This document shows, one piece after another, positions 1-5,387 of a DNA stretch of 6,810 bases (positions within the stretch are counted from its first letter, which is position 1; each line of letters opens with the position of its first letter). A model generated the notes under the pieces. That model saw only the letters and a program-made list of their open reading frames with translations. It did no database searches and had not been told where the DNA came from. This DNA is from JBKJML01 sp046596415 (GTDB lineage: Bacteria > Actinomycetota > Thermoleophilia > Gaiellales > Gaiellaceae). The position numbers were made by a program, and so were the translations under genes. The DNA lies in the NCBI GenBank assembly GCA_046596415.1, contig JBKJML010000051.1, positions 1 through 6,810 of the forward strand, read 5' to 3'.

Positions 1-75
1 CGGGCTTGCCGTGCACCCGCTCTTCCGCGGCCGGCGGCTCGAGCTCGAGATCTACGGTTTCAACGAGCGTGCGAT
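1..75. repeat. Left copy of 75-bp terminal direct repeat
   Basis: Bases 1-75 are identical to bases 6736-6810, by direct reading. Both copies lie inside GNAT acetyltransferase coding sequence and in the same codon phase, so joining them gives one continuous reading frame. The arrangement is what a circular molecule, or one unit of a tandem duplication, looks like after linear assembly with a short overlap. The non-redundant length would be 6735 bp. Confidence 0.97.
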
Positions 76-202
76 GGCACACGCGGAACGGATCGGCATG
101 ACCCGCGAAGGCGTCAAGCGCCAGGCCTACCTCGTCGACGTCGAGTGGGTCGACGGGGTGCTGTACGGGCTCGTCGCCGAAGACCTCGACGGGCCGGGCT
201 GA
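2..202 (+). CDS. GNAT family N-acetyltransferase, C-terminal part (5' partial)
   Basis: The frame is open from the left edge (GLAVHPLFRG...) to TGA at 200-202, giving 66 residues. The text resembles the C-terminal half of RimJ/RimL-like GNAT enzymes, which move an acetyl group from acetyl-CoA to an amine. AVHPLFRG matches the strand-loop before the acetyl-CoA pyrophosphate site. LELEIYGFNERAMAHAERIGM matches the conserved 'ExxxxNxxAxxxxxxxGF' region, and the tail (REGVKRQAYLVDVEWVDGVLYGL) is also typical. However, FRGR runs directly into RLELEIYG. The usual RGxGxG loop and about 20-25 residues of the following helix are missing, so acetyl-CoA binding is doubtful. The N-terminal half appears at the right end of the window (from 6581) and joins in frame through the terminal repeat. 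It ends one base before the convergent LuxR gene. The substrate is unknown. Confidence 0.8.
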   Translation, partial: GLAVHPLFRGRRLELEIYGFNERAMAHAERIGMTREGVKRQAYLVDVEWVDGVLYGLVAEDLDGPG

Positions 203-203
203 G

Positions 204-845
204 CTACAGGATCCGGCGCCGCCGGGACTCGGCCACCGCCTCGAGCTGAGAGTGGCAGCTGAGCTCGATGAGGATCGCCTGGATGTGGTTGCGGACGGTG
301 ACCGGCGCGATCCCGAGCCGCTTCGCGATCACTTTCGCCGGCACTCCCTCCGCAAGCAGCCCGAGCACCTCGCGCTGCCGCGGCGTCAGTGAAACGGGGG
401 CGGGGACGCTCCCGGTCTCGACGTACCCGTTCCGGAGTAGCTGGAGCACGATCGGCTCCGAGCCTGGCAGCCGCACGGCGACTGTCGAGACCGAGACCGC
501 CTTGCTGCCGTGCTCCGTCCGAATCAGCATTCGGCTGCACGGCACCGGCCAGCCCTCGCGCGCCAGCCGCGCGCCCGAGCAGCCGGCGTGGCAGATCAGC
601 GCACCCCCTTCGTCGACGCCGTGAAAAACATCCCAGCAGGGCCGGCCGAGCGCGTCGGCGGCCGTGATTCCCGTCAGCTGCTCGGCCTTGCCGTTCCAGA
701 GCAGGATGCGCATGTCGTCGCCGTATGCGAACAGGGCATCACCCGAGCGGAACGTCGCGGCCATCCTGGCGACAAGCCTGGGCGACCCGACGCCCAGCTG
801 CAAGCGGGAACCCACCGACCGCCGCTGCGGTGAACTACGGATCAC
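204..845 (-). CDS. PAS-LuxR transcriptional regulator with four-Cys PAS domain
   Basis: A 213-aa cytoplasmic DNA-binding regulator. Residues about 35-140 look like a PAS sensor domain (LFAYGDDMRILLWNGKAEQLTG, then ALGRPCWDVFHG). Residues 153-204 form a LuxR/GerE helix-turn-helix (LTPRQREVLGLLAEG, then KRLGIAPVTVRNHI). The PAS part carries cysteines at 70, 85, 89 and 103, including a CHAGC motif, which suggests a metal, heme or redox-sensing role (inference). There is no receiver domain and no membrane segment. The GTG start at 845 overlaps the stop of the upstream ctaG-like gene as GTGA, which implies translational coupling and supports this start. An internal ATG at codon 28 is the alternative. 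As last gene of the oxidase operon it probably controls that operon or the divergent cupredoxin pair. The LuxR-PAS assignment is secure; the signal is unknown. Confidence 0.88.
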   Translation of the reverse strand: MIRSSPQRRSVGSRLQLGVGSPRLVARMAATFRSGDALFAYGDDMRILLWNGKAEQLTGITAADALGRPCWDVFHGVDEGGALICHAGCSGARLAREGWPVPCSRMLIRTEHGSKAVSVSTVAVRLPGSEPIVLQLLRNGYVETGSVPAPVSLTPRQREVLGLLAEGVPAKVIAKRLGIAPVTVRNHIQAILIELSCHSQLEAVAESRRRRIL

Positions 846-1627
846 ACGCGGAGCGGGTGCATGTCCGCCAGCGCGAGCGGGGAGCGGAAGTGCTCGCGGA
901 GCCGGATGAGCGTGAAAACGCCGAGGGTCGCGAACTGCTCCAGGGCCATGATCAGGCCGGCCAGGCCCTGGTCGGCGGTCGAGCCGTAGGCGTAGAGCGG
1001 CCGGTAGCTGAGGATCAGCACCATGACGAGCATCTGGGCGACGATCATCGCGGCCAGCGCGTAGCCCAGCGAGCCCCAGAGGGAGAGGGCGCGGCGGCGC
1101 ATCGGGTCGACCAGTTGGTTCCAGAGGAGCAGGCCGCCGAGCAGGAAGCTCGCGTGCTCGAGCAGGTGCAGCGACTCGTGCGCGAGCGCGGCGTCGTAGA
1201 CGACCGGCACATGCCAGCCCCAGAGGAGCACAGCCCAGATCGCGAGGCTGGGGCCGGGCCCGAGCAGGGTGCGGACGAGCGGCCGCGCCAGGAAGCGGCG
1301 CACGAGTCGCGGGACAACCGCGACGAGCAGGCGGCCGCGGAGGGCGACGAGAACGAGCGCCGGCGCCAGGTCGCCGATCAGCACGTGCTGGAGCATGTGT
1401 GCCGAGGCCCGCTGCTCGGCCGGGCCGTGCAAAAGCCGCAGGGCGAGGAGGCCCGACAGGACGCCGGCCGCGAAGATCGCCGCGCGGTCCCAGCCGGCGT
1501 CCCGTGCGAGCCCTCGTCCGTGGAGGCGGCCGAAGCCGCGGGCGAAGAGCACCGTCGCCGCGACGGCGGCGAGCGGGATCAGGAGATCGCCCAGCGGAGC
1601 GCCAGATAGACGAACGCGAGCACCCAC
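842..1627 (-). CDS. ctaG: CtaG-type (Caa3_CtaG family) cytochrome c oxidase assembly membrane protein
   Basis: A 261-aa polytopic membrane protein of the caa3-type CtaG family, whose members assist oxidase assembly and are linked to copper supply. Family marks visible are HMLQH (His77, His81), GWHVPVVYDAAL (His139), HLLEH (His154, His158) and DQGLAGLIM near residues 219-227. These histidines in or near membrane helices are candidate copper ligands. About seven hydrophobic segments can be seen. The GTG start at 1627 overlaps the end of the small subunit IIa-like gene by 49 bases and has no clear ribosome binding site. The real start may lie further in, for example at the GTG at 1550-1552 or the CTG at 1580-1582, which sits on the upstream stop (CTGA). 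The stop overlaps the LuxR gene start. This is not the unrelated Cox11-type protein also called CtaG. Confidence 0.88.
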   Translation of the reverse strand: MGARVRLSGAPLGDLLIPLAAVAATVLFARGFGRLHGRGLARDAGWDRAAIFAAGVLSGLLALRLLHGPAEQRASAHMLQHVLIGDLAPALVLVALRGRLLVAVVPRLVRRFLARPLVRTLLGPGPSLAIWAVLLWGWHVPVVYDAALAHESLHLLEHASFLLGGLLLWNQLVDPMRRRALSLWGSLGYALAAMIVAQMLVMVLILSYRPLYAYGSTADQGLAGLIMALEQFATLGVFTLIRLREHFRSPLALADMHPLRV

Positions 1628-1710
1628 ATCGCCGCGAACACGCCCAGGTAGATCAGCATGATCGCGAGCGTGCCCGGGGTCTGGAAGCGGTGGCCTGACA
1701 TCTTCAGCAT
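1579..1710 (-). CDS. Small single-helix oxidase subunit, subunit IIa (COX2A)-like
   Basis: A 43-aa ORF beginning MLKMSGHRFQTPGTL with one hydrophobic helix at about residues 14-38, ending RWAIS and TGA. It resembles the one-helix subunit IIa of ba3 oxidases. Aligned from memory with the Thermus protein, the P-x-G-x-L-A start of the helix and the following Trp fall at the same spacing (Gly to Trp, 16 residues). Its role would be to pack against subunits I and II in the membrane. A strong purine-rich Shine-Dalgarno run lies just upstream. Either the ATG at 1710 or the ATG at codon 4 (1701, about 9 nt from GGGAGG) could be used; the second gives 40 aa. It lies 8 bp after ctaB and overlaps the annotated start of the ctaG-like gene. 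It is short enough to be missed by gene callers. Confidence 0.75.
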   Translation of the reverse strand: MLKMSGHRFQTPGTLAIMLIYLGVFAAMWVLAFVYLALRWAIS

Positions 1711-1720
1711 CCTCCCTCCT
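1711..1720 (-). promoter_or_regulatory. Strong Shine-Dalgarno run before the IIa-like gene
   Basis: On the minus strand the run reads AGGAGGGAGG and touches the ATG at 1710. It also overlaps the ctaB stop codon (TAG, 1721-1719). GGGAGG sits 9 nt before the second ATG (1701), so the run favours translation of this tiny gene and perhaps use of the second ATG. Confidence 0.65.
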
Positions 1721-2600
1721 AGGTGAGCGCGGACAGGGTCAGGCCGGCGAGGAGCAGCAACAGGTAGAGGCCGGAGAGCTTGAAGGTGAGCAGGGCGCGC
1801 TCCTGCTCCGGATCACGCCGGAGCCGGTAGGTGTGGGCGAGGAACCAGGCGCCGGCCGGCACTGCGATCGCGAGATACATCCAGCCCGCGTACAGGCCGA
1901 GTAGGAGCGATGCGGCCACGAGCGCGAGCGTGTTGGCGTGGACGGCCGCCGCGGTACGGCGCGCTCCGACGAGCGCGGCGAGCGCAGGGATGCCGGCGGA
2001 GCGGTAGTCGCGCTCGAGCACGATCGAGAGGCTCCAGAAGTGGGACGGCGTCCAGAGCAGGAGCACGACGGCGAGCAGCTGCGGGGCCGGACTCCACGTG
2101 CTGGCGACCGTCTGCCAGCCGGCGAGCGCGGCGAAGCTGCCGGCGGCGCCGCCGATCACGATGCTGTACGGCGTCCGGCGCTTGAGCCAGGCCGTGTAGA
2201 CGATGCCGTAGGTAGCGGCCCCCGCGAGCAGATAGAGGACCGCTCCCCAGCCGAGCACCGGGGCGGCCGACTGCGAGGCTGCAACGAGCCCCAGGCCGAG
2301 CCAGACGGCCGTGCGCGGGCTGATTCGCCCGGCCGGAAGCGGCCGGCCGGCGGTCCGCACCATGCGCGAGTCCAGGTCGCGGTCGAGGTAGTGGTTGAGC
2401 GCCGAAGCGCCGGAGGACGCAGCGAGGCAGGCGAGCACGAGTACGGCGAGCTCGACCGGATCGCGGCTCCCAGCAGCGACCGCTCCGGTCACGGCGGTCA
2501 GCACGACGAGCGAGCCGATTCGCAGCTTCAGGAGCGCGACGACGTCCCGCCACGAGGTCGTCGCGACGGAGAGCGGAGCGGTGAGCGCGGAGCTGCTCAT
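1719..2600 (-). CDS. ctaB: Protoheme IX farnesyltransferase (heme O synthase)
   Basis: A 293-aa integral membrane prenyltransferase of the UbiA superfamily that adds a farnesyl group to heme B to make heme O, the precursor of heme A. The first Asp-rich motif is at residues 69-87: N69, D73, D77, then MVRTAGRPL. The family signature YTAWLKRRTPYSIVIGGAAG follows at about 135-154. The second motif is LERDYRSAGIPAL at about 195-207. Roughly eight to nine hydrophobic helices fit the family, and the length is normal. The ATG overlaps the subunit I stop as ATGA, so the two are translationally coupled. Heme A synthase (CtaA), the next enzyme, is not in this window, so the heme type of the oxidase cannot be settled from here. 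Confidence 0.95.
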   Translation of the reverse strand: MSSSALTAPLSVATTSWRDVVALLKLRIGSLVVLTAVTGAVAAGSRDPVELAVLVLACLAASSGASALNHYLDRDLDSRMVRTAGRPLPAGRISPRTAVWLGLGLVAASQSAAPVLGWGAVLYLLAGAATYGIVYTAWLKRRTPYSIVIGGAAGSFAALAGWQTVASTWSPAPQLLAVVLLLWTPSHFWSLSIVLERDYRSAGIPALAALVGARRTAAAVHANTLALVAASLLLGLYAGWMYLAIAVPAGAWFLAHTYRLRRDPEQERALLTFKLSGLYLLLLLAGLTLSALT

Positions 2601-4159
2601 GCGATCCCGCTCGGCGCGAGGAGCTCAGGGTCGTCGGTGCGGCGGCCGCGGACGAGCGTGAGCACGATGTTGAGGACGAAGAGGAAGCCGGCGATGCCCG
2701 CCAGCGACGCGCCCACGCCGACGAGGTTCATCGGCAGGTTCCAGCCGCCCGGTGCGTCACCCCCGTAGGAGATCTCGGCCGTGCGGCGTGGCACGCCGAG
2801 GACGCCCGCCCAGCTCATCGCGAGGATCATCCAGAGCAGGCCGAACCCGTAGAGGTACGCCTGCACGGTCGCGAGCCGGGCCGACCAGAGCGCCCGTCCG
2901 ACGAGCATCGGCACGAGGAAGTAGGCGAAGCCCATGAACGCGAGCGTCGTGCCGCCGACGACGACCCCGTGGACGTGAGCGGGGATCCACATCGTGTTGT
3001 GGCTGATCAGGTTGAGCTGGAGCGTCGTCTGCGCTGTCCCGCTCCAGCCGCCGATCGCGAACAGGAGGAGCGAGCAGGTCAGAGCCGCAACGCCGGGGTT
3101 GCCCCAGCGGATCCGCCGCAGCCAGCCGAACAGGCTCGTCGGCCCCAGCTTCCGCGCCGTCGCCTCGACCCCACCCATCACTGCGAGGCCGTGCATCAAG
3201 CTTGGGACCCCGAGCGCGAAGCCGAAGAACGTGCCGCCGACGAGCTTCACCTCGGTGGACAGGCTCGGGTCGACGAGGAAGTGGTGGCCGAGCACCGGCA
3301 CGGTGAAGACGAGGTAGAGGACGAACGCGATGCGCGTGAACTTCTGGTTCACCGGGCCGGAGCGGAGCGCGAGCGCCGCGATCCCGTACCAGGCGACGAC
3401 CATCGCGACGACGTTGACGTACTGGAGCGTGTGCCCGAGGCCCCAGAACCAACCTCGGTAGACGATCGGCTCGACGGAGCCGACCCAGCCCAGCGAGTAC
3501 AGGAGCGCCGGCACGAGCGCGATGAGCCCCGAGGCGACCGAGATCAGCGCGAGGATTGCCGCGACGGCAACGCCGTAGGTGAGGAGCGGCAGCGAGCCCT
3601 CGTGCGCGCCGGTCGTGCGTGCGGCGACGATCGAGAGCGCGAAGTTGACCACCGCGAGCAGCGCCCCGACCGCGAAGACCAGATAGCCGACGTAGAAGAG
3701 CGGCGTCGCCACGAGCGGCGGGTAGGCGGTGAACGCCACGCTAGCCTCCCCGCTGAGAATCGTGCCTAGGAGCAGCAGTGCGCCGCCGACCATGAGCCCG
3801 AACGCGCCCCAGCCGAGCCGCATGCTGAAGACCTGCGCGTTCAGGAGGATGCTGGAGGCGAACACCATCGCCGCGACCTCGAAGAAGACCGGCCACAGGA
3901 TCAGGGCGGCGACGCCGTGGCCCGTGAGCGACGCGTAGAACGCGTTCGGGCCCAGCAGCTCGAGGCCCGGCGAGCGTGTCAGCCCGAGCGAGACCCCGAA
4001 CAGGCCTCCGAGCGCGAGCGAGAGCACCGCGGCGACCGCATTCGCGACCGTGAGTGCCTGGGCGCCCGCGTAGACCCGCAGGCCGGTGATCGGGCACGTG
4101 CGCGAAGCCTCCTTGCGCAGGTTGGAGTGGGTGCGCGGAAGCGTTTCGACGTAGGCCAT
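2597..4159 (-). CDS. cbaA: Cytochrome c oxidase subunit I, B-type (ba3-like) heme-copper oxidase
   Basis: A 520-aa catalytic subunit with about 12 membrane helices that reduces O2 to water at a heme-CuB centre and pumps protons. Expected metal ligands are present. His81 (SLTGHGVAAL) and His397 match the low-spin heme ligands, and His395 (WIPAHVHG) the high-spin heme. His243, His292 and His293 (LGHH) match CuB. Tyr247, four residues after His243, matches the His-Tyr crosslink of true oxidases. The motif around it is GHTLQY rather than the common GHPxVY. The FGWLRRIRWGNPG and WAGVLGVPRR segments look like the Thermus ba3 enzyme rather than A-type oxidases. Subunit III is absent, as is usual for ba3 enzymes. 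A good Shine-Dalgarno site inside the end of the subunit II gene supports the ATG at 4159. Confidence 0.92.
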   Translation of the reverse strand: MAYVETLPRTHSNLRKEASRTCPITGLRVYAGAQALTVANAVAAVLSLALGGLFGVSLGLTRSPGLELLGPNAFYASLTGHGVAALILWPVFFEVAAMVFASSILLNAQVFSMRLGWGAFGLMVGGALLLLGTILSGEASVAFTAYPPLVATPLFYVGYLVFAVGALLAVVNFALSIVAARTTGAHEGSLPLLTYGVAVAAILALISVASGLIALVPALLYSLGWVGSVEPIVYRGWFWGLGHTLQYVNVVAMVVAWYGIAALALRSGPVNQKFTRIAFVLYLVFTVPVLGHHFLVDPSLSTEVKLVGGTFFGFALGVPSLMHGLAVMGGVEATARKLGPTSLFGWLRRIRWGNPGVAALTCSLLLFAIGGWSGTAQTTLQLNLISHNTMWIPAHVHGVVVGGTTLAFMGFAYFLVPMLVGRALWSARLATVQAYLYGFGLLWMILAMSWAGVLGVPRRTAEISYGGDAPGGWNLPMNLVGVGASLAGIAGFLFVLNIVLTLVRGRRTDDPELLAPSGIA

Positions 4160-4162
4160 CAG

Positions 4163-4702
4163 CTACCCCTCCTCGACGATGATTCGGCCCTTCATGCCGT
4201 GATGGCCGAGGCCGCAGTACTCGTTGCAGACGATCAGGTACTCCCCTGGCTTCTCGGGCGTGAACGTCGCCCCGTAGGCGTGCCCGGGCGCAATCTCGAG
4301 GTTGAGGTTCTGGCCGCCGCCGACGAGCGAGAAGCCATGCAGGGCGTCGACGGAGGAGATCCAGATCCTGACCTCTTGCCCGGCCTTCACCACGAGCTCG
4401 GGGTAGAACGTGTAGCGGGCCGCGAGGAGGTACGCATCCTCGCCCGGTGGCACATGGACACGCCCGTCCGGACGCGTGTTCTTGGCCATGAACTCCTGCA
4501 GCTTCTCCCCGAATGCAGCCGGCTTGATCCGGTACGAGTCCGTCGGCACGTTCTGCTTGCCGAGCACGAGCCAGCCGACCGCGAAGGCCGACATGAAGGC
4601 GACCGACGCGACGACGACCCAGAGAAAGAGCTTCTCGTCGAGCGGCAGCCGGCGCGCCCAGCCCGGCTCGGGCGGGATGACGGAAGAGTCGTCGCCCGCC
4701 AT
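4163..4702 (-). CDS. cbaB: Cytochrome c oxidase subunit II, CuA-binding
   Basis: A 179-aa subunit with one N-terminal membrane anchor at about residues 26-47, followed by an extracytoplasmic cupredoxin domain. The binuclear CuA site is complete: His122 (DALHGFS), Cys159, Glu161, Cys163, His167 and Met170 in CNEYCGLGHHGM. It takes electrons from a soluble donor and passes them to subunit I. The short length and single helix fit ba3-type subunit II rather than A-type. No fused cytochrome c domain (no CxxCH) is present, so the donor is a separate protein; the divergent cupredoxin is one candidate. The start lies 2 bp after the stop of the small upstream ORF with only a weak ribosome binding site, so translation is probably coupled. 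It ends 3 bp before subunit I. Confidence 0.95.
   Translation of the reverse strand: MAGDDSSVIPPEPGWARRLPLDEKLFLWVVVASVAFMSAFAVGWLVLGKQNVPTDSYRIKPAAFGEKLQEFMAKNTRPDGRVHVPPGEDAYLLAARYTFYPELVVKAGQEVRIWISSVDALHGFSLVGGGQNLNLEIAPGHAYGATFTPEKPGEYLIVCNEYCGLGHHGMKGRIIVEEG
4168..4173 (-). promoter_or_regulatory. Ribosome binding site for subunit I
   Basis: On the minus strand AGGAGG lies 8 nt upstream of the ATG at 4159, inside the last codons of the subunit II gene. It fixes the subunit I start. Confidence 0.75.
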
Positions 4703-4704
4703 CG

Positions 4705-4884
4705 TCAGGCACTCACCGAGGGGATGTTGCCGACGTACGTGTTCAGGATCTCGAGCGTTGCCCAGACGAGGTAGAGCACGCCGACGAGCAGCGCGACGAC
4801 CGTCCAGGCAGAGAGGTTGTCCAGGATCGACTCCGTGAAGCGCGTGCTCGCGCCTCCGTCCTCCGGTGCCGGCTGTTCAGTCAC
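4705..4884 (-). CDS. Unknown small single-helix membrane protein at head of oxidase operon
   Basis: A 59-aa ORF from GTG at 4884 to TGA at 4705-4707. The first 25 residues or so are polar and acidic (TEQPAPEDGGASTRF). One hydrophobic helix follows at about residues 26-47 (AWTVVALLVGVLYLVWATLE), then a short tail ending NIPSVSA. AGGAGG sits 6 nt before the GTG, and the stop is 2 bp before the subunit II ATG, so it is very likely expressed as first gene of the operon. I do not recognise the family. It does not carry the P-x-G-x-L pattern of subunit IIa, which fits the other small gene at 1579-1710 better. It may be an accessory oxidase subunit or assembly factor (inference from position only). 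Confidence 0.7.
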   Translation of the reverse strand: MTEQPAPEDGGASTRFTESILDNLSAWTVVALLVGVLYLVWATLEILNTYVGNIPSVSA

Positions 4885-4890
4885 GGCGTT

Positions 4891-4896
4891 CCTCCT
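4891..4896 (-). promoter_or_regulatory. Ribosome binding site of the 59-aa operon-head gene
   Basis: A perfect AGGAGG on the minus strand, 6 nt upstream of the GTG at 4884. It is the main evidence that this short ORF is translated and that GTG is its start. Confidence 0.8.
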
Positions 4897-4947
4897 CGTC
4901 GTTCGCGGGCCTGGTGCTTTCGACGAGTTTCACCGCGGAGCACCCGT

Positions 4948-4975
4948 CGCTCCTGATGAATTTTCATCAGGGGCG
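4948..4975. promoter_or_regulatory. Palindromic operator candidate between divergent operons
   Basis: The core is a perfect 9-bp inverted repeat, CCTGATGAA (4952-4960) and TTCATCAGG (4963-4971), with TT between. Adding CGC/GCG beyond one mismatch (T4951 against G4972) extends it to 28 bp with 12 of 13 pairs matching. It lies 64-91 bp upstream of the leftward start and 53-80 bp upstream of the rightward start. The AT-rich core in GC-rich DNA and the two-fold symmetry suggest a dimeric regulator. The TGATG-N6-CATCA layout has CRP/FNR-like spacing, and a roughly 20-bp palindrome also suits LuxR-type regulators such as the one encoded in this operon. The 2-nt centre makes an RNA hairpin less attractive. 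Confidence 0.7.
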
Positions 4976-5015
4976 CGGGCGGCGTGACGGCTTGAATCGA
5001 GTTCGACCCCGACCG

Positions 5016-5021
5016 AAGGAG
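5016..5021 (+). promoter_or_regulatory. Ribosome binding site of the cupredoxin gene
   Basis: AAGGAG with a 6-nt spacer before the ATG at 5028. It selects this start over in-frame starts further upstream, which would read through the operator region and bury the signal peptide. Confidence 0.8.
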
Positions 5022-5027
5022 ACTTGG

Positions 5028-5387
5028 ATGCTTCGCTCGCTGCTCGTCGTCGTCTCGACCGCGCTGGCCCTCGCCGCCGGCGTGGCTCTCGCTGCACCCT
5101 CCGTAACCGTGTTGCGGCTCTCAGCCAACGCGAACGGCGCGATGCGCTTCGACCGCAGCGCCCTGCGCGCCGCGCCCGGGATGGTGACGATCTCGATGAA
5201 GAATCCGTCGTTTCTCCCCCACAACGTCGCGGTGCGGGGGAACGGCGTCAAGAAGCTCGGCAAGGTCGTCCTGAAGGGCGGCACGTCGACGGTCAGCGTG
5301 AGGCTGAAGGCCGGCCGCTACGTCTTCTACTGCTCGGTCGCTGGCCACGAGCGGGCCGGGATGAAAGGTGTGCTGACGGTCCGATGA
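5028..5387 (+). CDS. Secreted cupredoxin (plastocyanin-like blue copper protein)
   Basis: A 119-aa exported type I copper protein. Residues 1-22 form a signal peptide (basic start, hydrophobic core, cleavage probably after VALA). The mature part is one cupredoxin domain with the full copper ligand set: His65 (FLPHNVAV) and Cys102, His107, Met112 in FYCSVAGHERAGM. The frame is open upstream to 4866, but the ATG at 5028 has a good ribosome binding site and places the signal peptide at the N-terminus, so I chose it. The gene diverges from the oxidase operon and its stop overlaps the radical SAM start as ATGA. By position it may donate electrons to the CuA subunit or carry copper for it (inference). 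It lacks a lipobox cysteine, so it is probably soluble after cleavage. Confidence 0.9.
   Translation: MLRSLLVVVSTALALAAGVALAAPSVTVLRLSANANGAMRFDRSALRAAPGMVTISMKNPSFLPHNVAVRGNGVKKLGKVVLKGGTSTVSVRLKAGRYVFYCSVAGHERAGMKGVLTVR

Larger units (their letters stand above)
4885..5027. promoter_or_regulatory. Divergent intergenic promoter region
   Basis: The 143 bp between the oxidase operon (leftward) and the cupredoxin gene (rightward) must hold both promoters if neither is read through. It contains both ribosome binding sites and a palindrome at 4948-4975, in the only clearly AT-rich stretch. I could not assign -35/-10 boxes with confidence on either strand. Confidence 0.7.

Noticed and set aside
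725..1609. Long plus-strand open frame of 294 codons
   Set aside because: Antisense of the ctaG-like and LuxR genes; its Arg/Glu/Ala-rich low-complexity product is a GC-codon shadow, whereas the minus-strand product has clear family motifs.
1938..2768. Long plus-strand open frame of 276 codons
   Set aside because: Antisense of ctaB and the end of subunit I; no recognisable domain and extreme charged composition.
2969..3769. Plus-strand open frame of 266 codons, rich in Arg, Glu and Asp
   Set aside because: Antisense of subunit I, whose metal ligands and membrane helices are unmistakable.
4948..4975. Reading the intergenic palindrome as a transcription terminator or riboswitch
   Set aside because: No following T-run, a loop of only 2 nt, and it lies upstream of two divergent starts rather than after a gene, so an operator fits better.
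4866..5027. In-frame upstream extension of the cupredoxin gene
   Set aside because: It would cross the palindrome and hide the signal peptide; the ATG at 5028 has a good Shine-Dalgarno site at proper spacing.
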